NCBI GenBank assembly: GCA_014240165.1
Contig: JAAZXM010000001.1
Coordinates: 62,001-126,000, forward strand
Source: Myxococcales bacterium
GTDB taxonomy: Bacteria; Myxococcota_A; UBA9160; UBA4427
Length of the DNA stretch: 64,000 nt
Direction: 5' to 3'
Shown: positions 43,042-52,560 of the stretch, in pieces
How the letters are laid out: each line of letters begins with the position of its first letter
Position numbering within the stretch: the first letter of the stretch is position 1
The notes under the pieces: model-generated
What the model was told of the DNA's origin: nothing
Database searches by the model: none
What the model saw: only the letters and a program-made list of their open reading frames with translations
Translations under genes and position numbers: made by a program

Positions 43042-45915
43042 GTGCGGGGGCCGAAAAGCGCATTGATCCTGCTGATCGGGTTCCTGGCCGCCACTGGCGC
43101 CGGCTACTGGATTTCCAGTGTGATTGGAACCGAAGTTCTTCGCCAGGAGGCAGAAACCCAGCTCGGCACCCTTCTCGCGGGGAAAGTCGAGATCGACCGG
43201 GCGGGGCTCGCCGTCCAGGGCGGGCTCTTCATTCAAGGCGAATCCGTGGGTGTCTACCCCGATGGCAGCTCAGAGTTGGGCTACCGACTCTTCGCCGACC
43301 GGGTGGTGGCGGAAGTCGATCTACTCGCTTTGATCACAGGGCGCTTTCGCCTCTCGGGGTTGATCCTCGAGGGGCTCACTTTCGATATCCGACGAGAAGC
43401 CAGCGGGAATTGGAGACCCCTTCCTGTCCAAGCACTCGCGGGAATCGGTTCGGAGAATCGATCTCCCGATACCGAGGCGTACCTCGATTTCTTTTCGGCT
43501 TTCGAGAGCGTGACGCGAACTCTGCTCGCGGCCCCGATCGCGGCCGATCGGGTGGAACTCCGCCGGAGCCGGGTGCTCTTTCGGGACGAAAGCAGGACGA
43601 ACGACAACAACGACCCGTCGCCGGTTGTTCTCAGCCTGACAAATCTCGACGGCCTGCTGATTCATCACTGGCTCTCGGGCGAGGCCCAACTCCAAATCTC
43701 GGGCATCCTGGGTGACCCCAAGACCCAGAACACGCCGATCGATATCGTGGGAGACAACGACGGCGAAGGTCTCTATCGCCTGCGCATATCGTCGGATGCC
43801 TTGGACCTGAAGATTCTCGATCCCTACCTTGGGTCCGGCTCGGCCTCTTCTGGCTCCGACTCGGACTCCTCTGGGCCCGGCTCTACCTCTTCCTGGCCCG
43901 ATGGGTTGCTGACGGGCTCCGTCGACTATCGGACGGATGAAAAAAAATCGGGAACCCTCTCCATCGACTGGGCCATTCGGGGTTTTCGAAGCCGCATTTC
44001 CCTCGAAGCCGGAGAGTTGGAGATCGCGCGCAAGCGCCTGAGACTGGCCGCGGTGGGTCAACTGAGTCCCGACGCGATCCGTCTCACGGGCACCCTGGTC
44101 ACGGATGACGGCATCGGAATCGGCTTGGATGGCGAAGCCGAGCGCCCCCTGGCGCTTTCCTCCTCGATGGAAGTGGGAGCGGAGATCAACGGGCTCAGCG
44201 TCGAGCATGTGCGCGAGTTCACGAACTCCGCTGGTGGGCAACGCGAAATGCTTCCGAATTGGCTGACGGCAGGGCGAACCGAAAAAATCGGCCTCTCGGG
44301 AACCCTGAGCCTAAGCGATTGGGGGCGACTCATTTCTGGCCGACTCTCCCCGCTGCCCCGAGAGGTCACCCTGGGTGCCGAGTTGGAGGCGTTCGGAATC
44401 TCCCCAGGCGAAGGCGAAAGCTACGAGGCATTGGTCGGGCGGATGGAATTGCGCGGAGATACATTCCTGCTGCGCCGAGGCGAGGGACGCCGAAACGGTA
44501 CGCCACTGCCCGCCATCAACATGCGGATCAACGGCTTCTCGAATCTCTTCAACGCCCGGGCCCGGGAAGAAGCCCACGAAGCCGAAGCTGCGCGCTTCCC
44601 TGGGCTCGACCCCTTGCGGGCCATTTTGGCGAGCCCGGCCGATGATGCGCCGGAAGAGCGGGCGGAAGCTGCAAGCGACCCGGGCGAAGCCTCTGGTACT
44701 TCCTCCGACTCCCCTGCCCCGGACCCTCCGGCACCTCCCATGCTCTACCGCGTTCGCATCGCACACCTCGAACATCCCGCCCTGCCTTGGGTGTTGCGAG
44801 ATGCTGACTTCTCCGTCCAACAAAGTACGACGAAGACGACGCTTCGCGCAGCCTCCATGACCTGGGGAGGTGTTCCCATGGAAGGGAATATCACTTGGAG
44901 GAACACCCCCCCCGCACGCATCCAGATCGTCCTCAAGGCGGGTCCGCCCATAGCCGAACCGATCGCCCCAATAGATAAAGAGCCCCCCGAAACCCAGGAA
45001 GTCGGCCAAAACGAGCAAGACCCGGAAAGCCAGATCCCCCTCCTACCCAGGGCCTCGGGGCGCGTGAACATCTCGCAACTGGAAACCGGCCTCCTTCCTC
45101 TGCACGAGTTCGCGACCGAATTCAACCTCGTGGGCACTTCGCTTTCGTTGGAGAAAGTCCGTGCTCGGCTCCAGCCCCGAGGTCTGCTGGCGGGCGCAGT
45201 GAAAATCGATCTCGACCGTGCCGATGCGGTTCCCGTCGAGTTGAGATTCACCATCGAAGACGCCGATATGAGCCGAGTCTTCGAAATTTTCGACGTGCAG
45301 CCCGGCGATATTACGGGAACCCTGCGCATGAACGGAAAGCTCGCAGGCGAACTGAGGCCGGATCGGGCGCTGCTCGGCGGCCTCGCGGGCCGAGTCGACC
45401 TTCGGGCACGCCAGGGTGAACTTCGGCGCCAGAAGCTGCCCCTGCTACTTGCCCTCGCCCAGGCGAGTGAGGGGTACAACGAGTACGCCGAACGCGATTC
45501 GATCGCCTACGAATCCATGTCCGCCGATATGCACCTGGGCGAAAAGCGTGTCGTGACGCGTAACTTTGAATTGGAGGGGCCGCTCCGAATCTACGCCTCG
45601 GGCACCCTCGATGTCGCCGACCCCCCCTACGAGGTCATCGGCGTTGCGGGGCTCTTTCTCTTTCGCGGCGCGGGCCAACTTCTGGAAGCAATTCCCCTGG
45701 TCAAGATCATTCTTCCAGGCTCTGAACGCGGGCTCGTCGGCGCCTACTACCAGGTCAACGGAACCCTCGAACAGCCCCGGGTGCGAACCCTTCAGGGGCG
45801 CAGTTTCGCCGAAAGCCTGCCCGACGCCCTGGAAGCGCCCTACCAGATCCTGCGCGCGATACTTTCTGGCGGCCAGATCGATGAGGGGCGCACCGACCCC
45901 GACGAACCTCGTTGA
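43042..45915 (+). CDS. AsmA-like envelope protein
   Basis: 957-residue secreted or inner-membrane-anchored protein. One N-terminal hydrophobic helix (ALILLIGFLAATGAGYWIS) is followed by a very long beta-rich region. A Ser/Gly/Asp linker (about residues 265-290) and an Ala/Glu/Pro-rich linker (about 530-570) interrupt it. The C-terminal AsmA-type block is ARQGELRRQKLPLLLALAQ, then LEGPLRIYASGTLDVADPPY and GAYYQVNGTLEQPRVR. AsmA/YhdP/TamB relatives bridge the membranes for phospholipid movement. AAGGAG precedes the GTG. It is divergent from the HTH gene and convergent with moeA. Confidence 0.82.
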   Translation: MRGPKSALILLIGFLAATGAGYWISSVIGTEVLRQEAETQLGTLLAGKVEIDRAGLAVQGGLFIQGESVGVYPDGSSELGYRLFADRVVAEVDLLALITGRFRLSGLILEGLTFDIRREASGNWRPLPVQALAGIGSENRSPDTEAYLDFFSAFESVTRTLLAAPIAADRVELRRSRVLFRDESRTNDNNDPSPVVLSLTNLDGLLIHHWLSGEAQLQISGILGDPKTQNTPIDIVGDNDGEGLYRLRISSDALDLKILDPYLGSGSASSGSDSDSSGPGSTSSWPDGLLTGSVDYRTDEKKSGTLSIDWAIRGFRSRISLEAGELEIARKRLRLAAVGQLSPDAIRLTGTLVTDDGIGIGLDGEAERPLALSSSMEVGAEINGLSVEHVREFTNSAGGQREMLPNWLTAGRTEKIGLSGTLSLSDWGRLISGRLSPLPREVTLGAELEAFGISPGEGESYEALVGRMELRGDTFLLRRGEGRRNGTPLPAINMRINGFSNLFNARAREEAHEAEAARFPGLDPLRAILASPADDAPEERAEAASDPGEASGTSSDSPAPDPPAPPMLYRVRIAHLEHPALPWVLRDADFSVQQSTTKTTLRAASMTWGGVPMEGNITWRNTPPARIQIVLKAGPPIAEPIAPIDKEPPETQEVGQNEQDPESQIPLLPRASGRVNISQLETGLLPLHEFATEFNLVGTSLSLEKVRARLQPRGLLAGAVKIDLDRADAVPVELRFTIEDADMSRVFEIFDVQPGDITGTLRMNGKLAGELRPDRALLGGLAGRVDLRARQGELRRQKLPLLLALAQASEGYNEYAERDSIAYESMSADMHLGEKRVVTRNFELEGPLRIYASGTLDVADPPYEVIGVAGLFLFRGAGQLLEAIPLVKIILPGSERGLVGAYYQVNGTLEQPRVRTLQGRSFAESLPDALEAPYQILRAILSGGQIDEGRTDPDEPR

Positions 45916-45975
45916 TCCCTGATCCGGGCTGCGTTTCCCGGGCCAGCGCCGGATTCGCCCGACCCGAAGGCGAAG

Positions 45976-47250
45976 CTAGAAACCCGGGCTCGTGGGATCG
46001 AAGAGGCCCTCGTCGAGAACCTGCACCAGGGCGGTCGCGCCGGGGGCCAGTTCGCTCGCCTCCTCGGGAAAGATCAGCAGGCCATGCGCCTGGGTCATCG
46101 AGGTCATCACCCCCGAACTCTGATTGCCGGTGCTGCGGGCGATCCATTCCCCGCCCGACTGCTCGAGAGTGACGCGAACGAAATGCAAGCGGCCGGGCTT
46201 CTTGCGCAGGCCGTCGACGACCCGCGCCGTCAGGAGCGGCCGGTACAGATCCTGTCGTCCCATCATGAGCCGCAGGGCCGGGCGAACGAATTGCTCGAAG
46301 CAAACGCTGGCGGAGACGGGGTTCCCCGGAAGCCCGAAGACCAGGGGCCCGGCGCCCTCGCCGGATCCGGGCTTGGCCTGGAAGCGTCCGAAGGCCAGGG
46401 GGTAACCCGGTTTCATGCGCACACCCCAGAACTCGAGCTGACAGCCCAACTTCTCCAGCACAGGGCGAACGTGATCGTGATCTCCGACGGAAACCCCGGC
46501 GGTACTCACGATGCAATCAGCCGAAAGGGCGGCACGAAACTGCGCTTCGACGCTCTCGGGCCGGTCGGCCGCAATGCCCAGAGAGTAGGGCTCGGCCCCC
46601 AGCGCTCGGCAGGCGGCCCAGAGCATGTAGGCATTGGACGCGACAATTCGTCCCCCTGAAACATCGCCATCGATTTCGACCAATTCGTCGCCCCCGGAAA
46701 GGATCGCCACCCGGGGTCTGCGGTGGACCGCCACTCGGGAGCGGCCCAAGGAGGCGAGCACTCCGGTCTGGGCCGGCCCGATCAGGGTGCCGGCCGAAAG
46801 CACGGAGTCGCCGATCTCCATGTCCTCGCCGGCAGCGCGAATATTCTCGCCCTCGGGCGGGCAAATCTCTATGCGAACGTGGCCGCCTTCATGCTGGGTA
46901 TCCTCCTGGCGAACCACTGCCTCGGCGCCCGCCGGCACTGCGGCACCTGTAAAAATGCGTGCGACTTCGCCGGCTTGGAGGGACCTGGCCGACTGCGCAC
47001 CCGCAGCGACCTCGAACGCCACGGGAAGCCGCACCGGTGACGAAGCCGTGGCACCCGCCAAATCACCCGGCCGAACCGCATAGCCGTCCATCGCCGAGCA
47101 GGCCGCCGGGGGGAGTTGCCGAGTCGAAACCACGGGTTCGGTGAGGCAGCGCCCCAGCGCGTCGAAAAGAGGAAGGGTCTCGCCGGGCAGCGGGCGGCAA
47201 AAGTCCCGAATACAGTCCCAAGCCTCCCCCACGCTGATTCCCTGACGCAT
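45976..47250 (-). CDS. moeA: Molybdopterin molybdotransferase
   Basis: 424-residue enzyme that inserts molybdate into adenylylated molybdopterin. The N-terminal domain has SAMDGYAVRPGDL and IFTGAAVPAGAEAVVRQED. The MoCF/MPT-binding domain has ILSGGDELVE, STAGVSVGDHDHV, KPGYPLAFG and FGLPGNPVSA. The C-terminal beta domain is complete. ATG at 47250 is preferred over TTG at 47259. It is divergent from ntrB (156-base spacer). No molybdenum enzyme or other moa/mob gene is in view. Confidence 0.95.
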   Translation of the reverse strand: MRQGISVGEAWDCIRDFCRPLPGETLPLFDALGRCLTEPVVSTRQLPPAACSAMDGYAVRPGDLAGATASSPVRLPVAFEVAAGAQSARSLQAGEVARIFTGAAVPAGAEAVVRQEDTQHEGGHVRIEICPPEGENIRAAGEDMEIGDSVLSAGTLIGPAQTGVLASLGRSRVAVHRRPRVAILSGGDELVEIDGDVSGGRIVASNAYMLWAACRALGAEPYSLGIAADRPESVEAQFRAALSADCIVSTAGVSVGDHDHVRPVLEKLGCQLEFWGVRMKPGYPLAFGRFQAKPGSGEGAGPLVFGLPGNPVSASVCFEQFVRPALRLMMGRQDLYRPLLTARVVDGLRKKPGRLHFVRVTLEQSGGEWIARSTGNQSSGVMTSMTQAHGLLIFPEEASELAPGATALVQVLDEGLFDPTSPGF

Positions 47251-47405
47251 GACGGCCAAGACTACCCAATCGAAGCGGCCTTGGACGCGAGACTCGAAGA
47301 GCCGAACCGGGCCCGGCCCCCGAATGGCAGCCCACGGGCCAAACGCTAAAGTGCTTATTTTTTAGGCAACCTTTACGCCCACACAGGGGAAAATCGCCTT
47401 TAGCC

Positions 47406-48551
47406 ATGCGCGATCCGAAGCCTCCCGATACTCAGCCCTCCCTCGAGGACGTATTCGACGTCATCCTTGATGGGCTGATCGTTCTCTCCCCCGAGGGGGA
47501 AATCGTTCGTATCAACGAGGAGGCGTGCCTGATGCTGGGCACGTCCACCGAGAGTGCGAAGGGGCGGTCCCTGCTTCCGCTCCTGGGCCAGAGCCATCCG
47601 ATCCTGGGCCTGCTCGATACGGTTCGTCGCACCCTGAGCCCCATGGTGGCCGACGAGGTTCTCCTCGCCCGCCCCTTCGAGGCCGCGCGAGTCGTAGATG
47701 TATCCTTTTCACCACTCTCGGCGGATTCCAGCGGTCAGATCGGCTGGGTGCTCGTTCTTCGCGACCGGACCGCCTTTGCGGACCTCCTCGACGAAGCCGC
47801 TCAGCGTGAACGTCTGGCCTCCTACGGCCAAATCGCTGCGGGGATCGCCCACGAAGTCAAGAACCCCCTGGGCGGCATCCGGGGCGCGGCCGAACTCCTG
47901 CAGCGCAGAGCCGGCGACGAGCGTACCCGTCAGCCCGCGGATCTCATCGTCCGGGAGGTCGACCGCATCACGAATCTCGTCGACGAGTTGATGGTTTTCG
48001 CCAAGGGCGAGACGCTCCAGCGCCAATTCGTCAACCTCCACCGCCTGCTGGACGAAGTGGTGGAGTTGGTCCAAGCCGAGCCCCAAGCGGCGGACATCCG
48101 CTTCGAGCGGGTCTACGACCCATCCATACCGTCGGTGTCCGGCGACGCCGACCGACTCACCCAGGTCTTCCTGAACCTGGCCCAGAATGCCGTCCAGGCA
48201 ATGGAGCCCAAAGGGGGGGGCACGCTCACCCTCTCCACCGGAATGGCATTGGAGAACCGCTTGAAGGGGGAGGACGGCCGCCCTCAACCCACCGTGGTGG
48301 TCTGCTTCGAGGATGACGGGCCCGGCATCTCGGCCGAAATCGCCCAGCATCTCGAGACGCCCTTCTTCACCACCAAGCCCGGCGGGACCGGGCTCGGACT
48401 GGCGGTCTCCCGGCATTGGATCAACCTCCACGGCGGCCGGTTGCGCATCGACGCGGCCCACCCGGGCGGAGGCCGAATTCGCGTGAAATTGCCGCTCACC
48501 GTGGGGCCTGCCGGTGGGCACGCCGCGCTCTCGGGAGATCAAACAGAATGA
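47406..48551 (+). CDS. Sensor histidine kinase, NtrB type
   Basis: 381-residue cytosolic kinase without membrane helices: N-terminal PAS domain (about 12-125), HisKA domain with phospho-acceptor His in GIAHEVKNPLGGIRGAAELL, and HATPase with NLAQNAVQAM, EDDGPGISAE and GTGLGLAVSRHWINLHGG. The NPLGGIRGA H-box is typical of NtrB/GlnL, which senses nitrogen status through PII and controls the NtrC-like partner. Its TGA overlaps the ATG of the downstream response regulator (ATGA). First gene of a four-gene overlapping operon. Confidence 0.9.
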   Translation: MRDPKPPDTQPSLEDVFDVILDGLIVLSPEGEIVRINEEACLMLGTSTESAKGRSLLPLLGQSHPILGLLDTVRRTLSPMVADEVLLARPFEAARVVDVSFSPLSADSSGQIGWVLVLRDRTAFADLLDEAAQRERLASYGQIAAGIAHEVKNPLGGIRGAAELLQRRAGDERTRQPADLIVREVDRITNLVDELMVFAKGETLQRQFVNLHRLLDEVVELVQAEPQAADIRFERVYDPSIPSVSGDADRLTQVFLNLAQNAVQAMEPKGGGTLTLSTGMALENRLKGEDGRPQPTVVVCFEDDGPGISAEIAQHLETPFFTTKPGGTGLGLAVSRHWINLHGGRLRIDAAHPGGGRIRVKLPLTVGPAGGHAALSGDQTE

Positions 48552-50002
48552 GGGCGGAGCAGCAGAGTTCAATGTCGATTCTCGTCGCCGACGATGAGGA
48601 TTCGATCCGCTTTGTCCTGCGAGAAGCGCTCGTAGCCGACGGCCATCGGGTCAGTGAGGTCAGCGACGGTGAATCGGCCCTGGACTCGTTGTCATCGGAC
48701 CAATTCGACCTTGCCTTTCTCGATATCCGCATGCCGGGCTGCAGCGGTCTTGAAGTGCTCGAGAAACTGCGCGCTTCCGGGTCCGATACGCCGGTGGTGA
48801 TCATCACGGCACAAAACACCATGGACAATGCCGTGGAGGCCATGAAGCGAGGGGCCCTGGACTACCTCCTCAAGCCCTTTTCCCTGGCCCAGGTCACGGC
48901 CCTCACCGAACGCGCCCGATCCACTCGGGCGCTCCAGGAGGAAGTGCGCGAACTCCGCCGCGAAGTCTCAGGCGTGACTACCCCCGGAACAGAGCGCCTG
49001 GTGGGTCGCAGCACGGCACTGCTCGAGATCTTCAAGAGGGTGGGGAAGGTCGCCGCGCGGAACGTGCCCGTGCTCGTCACAGGAGAAAGCGGCACGGGCA
49101 AGGAATTGGTCGCCCACGCCATTCACGGCGCCAGCCCGCGCTCGGAGGCACCCTTCGTGACCGTGAACGCCGCCGCGATCCCCAATGAGTTGCTCGAGAG
49201 CGAACTCTTCGGCCATGAGCGCGGCGCTTTCACCGGCGCGATCTTCAGCCGCCTCGGCCGCTTCAGGGAGGCCTCGGGAGGAACCCTCTTCCTCGATGAG
49301 ATCGGCGACATGCCCATCGATCTTCAGGCCAAATTGCTGCGCGTGCTCCAAAACGGAGAGGTGGTTCCCGTCGGCGGCCGCGACCCGGTTTACGTGGACG
49401 TACGCATCATCACAGCCACCCATCGCGATCTCGATGAAGCCGTGAAAGCCGGACGCTTTCGCGAGGATCTCCTCTACCGATTGCGCGTGGTCCCCATCGA
49501 TATCCCCCCGCTTCGCGATCGGCGTGAGGATATTCGAACCCTCGGCGAACATTTCACGCATCGCTACTCGGGTGACCTCGCAGAACAGCCCACCGAAATC
49601 GCCGAAGCGACCCTCGACTTTCTCGAGAACCACAATTGGCCGGGAAACGTTCGGGAACTCGAAAATGCGATCAAGCGCGCCCTCGTCCTGAGTTCTACGA
49701 ACGTTTTATCTCCCGAAGATTTCGCCTTTATCGGCGACTCGAACCCGGTGGGGGATGAACCGGCGGCGCTCGATGGCATCATCCGAAGCCGGGTGGAGGA
49801 GTCTCTTCTCGAACCCGGCGCCCAGGATCTGCATCGCGACCTGATCGAAGCCGTGGAAAAGCCGCTTCTCTCTGCGGTTCTCGCGCACACCGCGGGAAAC
49901 CAGATTCGCGCCGCAGCGCTACTCGGAATCAACCGCAACACCTTGCGCAAGAAGCTCCTCGAGTTTGAGATCAGCGTTCCCGGCCGGGGCAGGAACGAAT
50001 AG
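48548..50002 (+). CDS. Sigma-54-dependent response regulator, NtrC type
   Basis: 484 residues: receiver domain (DDEDS, phospho-Asp in FLDIRMPG, Lys in LLKPF), a linker, AAA+ domain with Walker A GESGTGKEL, sigma-54 contact loop GAFTGA, Walker B GGTLFLDEIGD and WPGNVREL, and a Fis-type HTH at the C-terminus (AAALLGINRNTLRKKL). It activates sigma-54 promoters when phosphorylated by the adjacent kinase. An internal ATG at 48572 is an alternative start. Its TAG overlaps the GTG of thiE by one base. The targets likely include nitrogen-assimilation genes outside the window. Confidence 0.93.
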   Translation: MRAEQQSSMSILVADDEDSIRFVLREALVADGHRVSEVSDGESALDSLSSDQFDLAFLDIRMPGCSGLEVLEKLRASGSDTPVVIITAQNTMDNAVEAMKRGALDYLLKPFSLAQVTALTERARSTRALQEEVRELRREVSGVTTPGTERLVGRSTALLEIFKRVGKVAARNVPVLVTGESGTGKELVAHAIHGASPRSEAPFVTVNAAAIPNELLESELFGHERGAFTGAIFSRLGRFREASGGTLFLDEIGDMPIDLQAKLLRVLQNGEVVPVGGRDPVYVDVRIITATHRDLDEAVKAGRFREDLLYRLRVVPIDIPPLRDRREDIRTLGEHFTHRYSGDLAEQPTEIAEATLDFLENHNWPGNVRELENAIKRALVLSSTNVLSPEDFAFIGDSNPVGDEPAALDGIIRSRVEESLLEPGAQDLHRDLIEAVEKPLLSAVLAHTAGNQIRAAALLGINRNTLRKKLLEFEISVPGRGRNE

Positions 50003-50679
50003 TGTCCGCTTCCCGCCCCTGGGCAAAATCCGGATTGGCGGGATTGCATGTATTGGCGGATGACGATCCCCGCTGGCCGGCAGGACCCGTCGCCCAGGCG
50101 CAAGCCGCCTGTGAGGGCGGCGCCGCCGTCGTCCAGTTGCGGACCAAGCACGCCACCGATCGCCAAACCCTCGATTGGGCCCGGTCCATTCGCGCACTGA
50201 CCCGCCGCGCCGGCGTTCTGTTCATCCTCAACGACCGCTTCGATCTTGCCCTGGCGGCGGAGGCCGACGGGGTCCATCTCGGTCAAGCCGATTTTCCCCC
50301 GGCGCGGCTTCCCAAAAACGCGAGGGAGCGGCTCACGGTGGGCTATTCGACTCACGACATCGAACAGGCCATCGCGGCCGGGGGGGAGCCCGTGGACTAC
50401 GTCGCGTTCGGACCCGTCTTTGGCACCGATTCCAAGGACTCTCTCTACGGTCCCCGGGGACTCGATGCCCTGAAACAGGTCGCCCGGGCTGTCGCACCCC
50501 GACCCCTCGTCGCCATCGGGGGCATCAGCCGGTCCAACCTCCCGGAAGTTCTGGCCGCCGGGGCGGCCGGAGCCGCGGTCATCTCGGCCGTCGCCGCAGC
50601 GGCGGAACCCGTGGCCGCCACCCGAGCCTTGGTTGGGCTCTGGACGCCTGAGCCCCTCCATGCGGAGCCCAGCCCATGA
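50002..50679 (+). CDS. thiE: Thiamine-phosphate synthase
   Basis: 225-residue TIM-barrel enzyme joining HMP-PP and the thiazole phosphate. VVQLRTKH, FILNDRFDLALA, DGVHLGQADFP, YVAFGPVFGTDSKD and LVAIGGISRSN are the substrate and pyrophosphate-binding blocks. The usual QLRDK is QLRTK here. GTG start overlapping the ntrC-type stop; its own TGA overlaps the next ATG. Inclusion in a nitrogen two-component operon is unusual. It complements thiD at 58023. Confidence 0.93.
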   Translation: MSASRPWAKSGLAGLHVLADDDPRWPAGPVAQAQAACEGGAAVVQLRTKHATDRQTLDWARSIRALTRRAGVLFILNDRFDLALAAEADGVHLGQADFPPARLPKNARERLTVGYSTHDIEQAIAAGGEPVDYVAFGPVFGTDSKDSLYGPRGLDALKQVARAVAPRPLVAIGGISRSNLPEVLAAGAAGAAVISAVAAAAEPVAATRALVGLWTPEPLHAEPSP

Positions 50680-51908
50680 GCGAAGAGGCTCTGCGCGCTG
50701 TCTCGGCCCTGGGGCTGATCGCCATGCTGGGCATCGCTTGGCTGGCTTCATCGAATCGGCGAGCCATCCGGTGGAAGACCGTCGCCTGGGGTGTGGGCAT
50801 CCAATTCGGCTTGGGGCTGCTTCTGCTCCGCACTGGCGCCGGAGAGGGCTTCTTTTCGCTGGTGGCCTCGGTCGTCGATCATCTGCTCGCGTACACGAAC
50901 GCGGGAACCCGTTTCGTTTTCGGCCCGCTGCTCGACTCTGGCTTTTCCTTTGCACTCGGTGTTCTGCCCATCATCATCTTCATGGGAAGCCTCTTTGCAA
51001 TTCTCTATCACCTCGGCTGGGTTCAATTCGTCGTCCGGGTACTGGCGCGAATGCTTGCGCGCAGCATGCGCCTGTCGGGAGCCGAGAGCCTGGCTGCGGT
51101 CGCGAACATCTTCGTGGGCATGGTTGAGTCGTGCCTTGTGGTCCGGCCCTACCTCGAGCGCATGACGCGCTCGGAACTCTTCGCGACCATGACCCTCGGC
51201 ATGTCCACCGTCGCCGGTTCGGTCCTCCTGGCCTACGTGAACATCCTCGGCGGTGGCGCCTTCGCGGGTCATCTGGTCACCGCCAGCATCCTCTCCGCGC
51301 CAGCGGGGTTGGTTCTGGCCAAGATCATGATCCCCGAAACAGGCGAGCCATCGACCCAGGCGGGGCTCGAAAGCGGATCGGAAAGAACCGAGGTCAATCT
51401 CATTGATGCGGCCGCCGAAGGCGCATTGAGCGGAATGAAACTCGCTGCCTACGTGGGCGCCTCGCTGATCGCCTTCGTGGCCTTGATCGCCATGGCGAAC
51501 GATTTGATCGGGGGCATCGGCGGACTCTTGGGAATCGCCGACCTGACACTCGAGGGAATCCTCGGCGTCCTGCTCGCACCCCTCGCCTTCCTGATGGGCG
51601 TACCCTGGCACGATGCGACCACGGTGGGGTCGCTTCTTGGAATCAAGACCGTTCTGAACGAATTCCTCGCCTACCAGCAATTGGGGGAAGCCATCGCCAA
51701 CGGGCAACTCAGCGAGCGAAGCCGGGTCATCGCCTCCTACGCACTCTGCGGCTTCGCGAATTTCGGCTCCCTCGCGATCCTGCTGGGAGGGATCGGGGGG
51801 ATCGTTCCGAGCCGGCGCCACGAAGTCGCCAGCCTGGGGCTCTACGCCATCCTCTCGGGATCCCTGGCGAGTTTCATGACCGCTTGCCTGGCCGGAATCC
51901 TGGTTTAG
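50676..51908 (+). CDS. Concentrative nucleoside transporter (CNT/NupC family)
   Basis: 410-residue inner-membrane protein with about ten helices and re-entrant loops. Family signatures are GVGIQFGLGLLLLRT, FSFALGVLPIIIFMGSLF, NIFVGMVESCLVVRPYL, MTLGMSTVAGSVLLAY and CGFANFGSLAILLGGIGG. It imports nucleosides with Na+ or H+. ATGA overlap with thiE makes it the fourth gene of the overlapping unit. ATG start. Confidence 0.93.
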   Translation: MSEEALRAVSALGLIAMLGIAWLASSNRRAIRWKTVAWGVGIQFGLGLLLLRTGAGEGFFSLVASVVDHLLAYTNAGTRFVFGPLLDSGFSFALGVLPIIIFMGSLFAILYHLGWVQFVVRVLARMLARSMRLSGAESLAAVANIFVGMVESCLVVRPYLERMTRSELFATMTLGMSTVAGSVLLAYVNILGGGAFAGHLVTASILSAPAGLVLAKIMIPETGEPSTQAGLESGSERTEVNLIDAAAEGALSGMKLAAYVGASLIAFVALIAMANDLIGGIGGLLGIADLTLEGILGVLLAPLAFLMGVPWHDATTVGSLLGIKTVLNEFLAYQQLGEAIANGQLSERSRVIASYALCGFANFGSLAILLGGIGGIVPSRRHEVASLGLYAILSGSLASFMTACLAGILV

Positions 51909-51918
51909 AGCCGCGCCG

Positions 51919-51953
51919 CGCCCGGCTTCGCCAGGCAAGGAGCCCGCCGGGCG
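51919..51953 (+). terminator. Possible weak terminator between convergent genes
   Basis: Eight-base inverted repeat CGCCCGGC (51919-51926) / GCCGGGCG (51946-51953) with a 19-base loop, followed by ATTTCCC on the plus strand, just after the nucleoside transporter stop. The T-run is poor. Confidence 0.3.
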
Positions 51954-51961
51954 ATTTCCCC

Positions 51962-52468
51962 TCAGCCGGCGTCCGCAGACGGGGCCGCATCTTCCTCAAC
52001 ACGGAAGACATCGAGCAGGAGCATCCCTACGCCCAGAACGATGGCGCTGTCCGCCACATTGAAGGTCGGCCAGGTATACCCACCCCATAGGTGAACATCC
52101 AAAAAGTCCACCACCTCGCCGTACCTCAGGCGGTCGATCAAGTTGCCCACTGCGCCCGACATCACAAGGCCCAGGGCAAGCGACGTGAAGCCCTCATCAT
52201 CCGCGAGTCGGTAGAGAAAGACCACGAGCAGGACCACCGCGAGAACCGTCGCCCCGACGAAAAAAAACATTCGCCACTCAAAGGGCCCGTCCGCAAATAG
52301 GCTGAAAGCGCCACCCGGATTGCGAACATGGGTCAGGTCGAATAAGCCGGGAATGACAACCAAGCGCTCGCCGTAATAAAAGCGGTCAACGATCCAATGC
52401 TTCGTCAATTGGTCGAGAAAGAGGCCGACGATCGATACGAAGCCGAACCATCGATATTTCAGTGCCAT
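51962..52468 (-). CDS. lspA: Lipoprotein signal peptidase (signal peptidase II)
   Basis: 168-residue aspartic membrane protease with four helices that cleaves prolipoproteins after lipid modification. VGLFLDQLTKHWI at helix 1, THVRNPGGAFSLF, and the catalytic aspartates in GNLIDRLRYGEVVDFLDVH and PTFNVADSAIV are present. The acidic C-terminal tail (EEDAAPSADAG) is not conserved. It fits the lipoprotein-type signals seen in the transglycosylase and amidohydrolase of this window. Confidence 0.96.
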   Translation of the reverse strand: MALKYRWFGFVSIVGLFLDQLTKHWIVDRFYYGERLVVIPGLFDLTHVRNPGGAFSLFADGPFEWRMFFFVGATVLAVVLLVVFLYRLADDEGFTSLALGLVMSGAVGNLIDRLRYGEVVDFLDVHLWGGYTWPTFNVADSAIVLGVGMLLLDVFRVEEDAAPSADAG

Positions 52469-52560
52469 CCCGGGTAGTCTATCATGCAGCCCGCAGGCCT
52501 GGAAGTCTCAGCGCGAAATCAGGCCGATGATAAAATCTCCTCCGTCCGCCCGAGGTTCGA

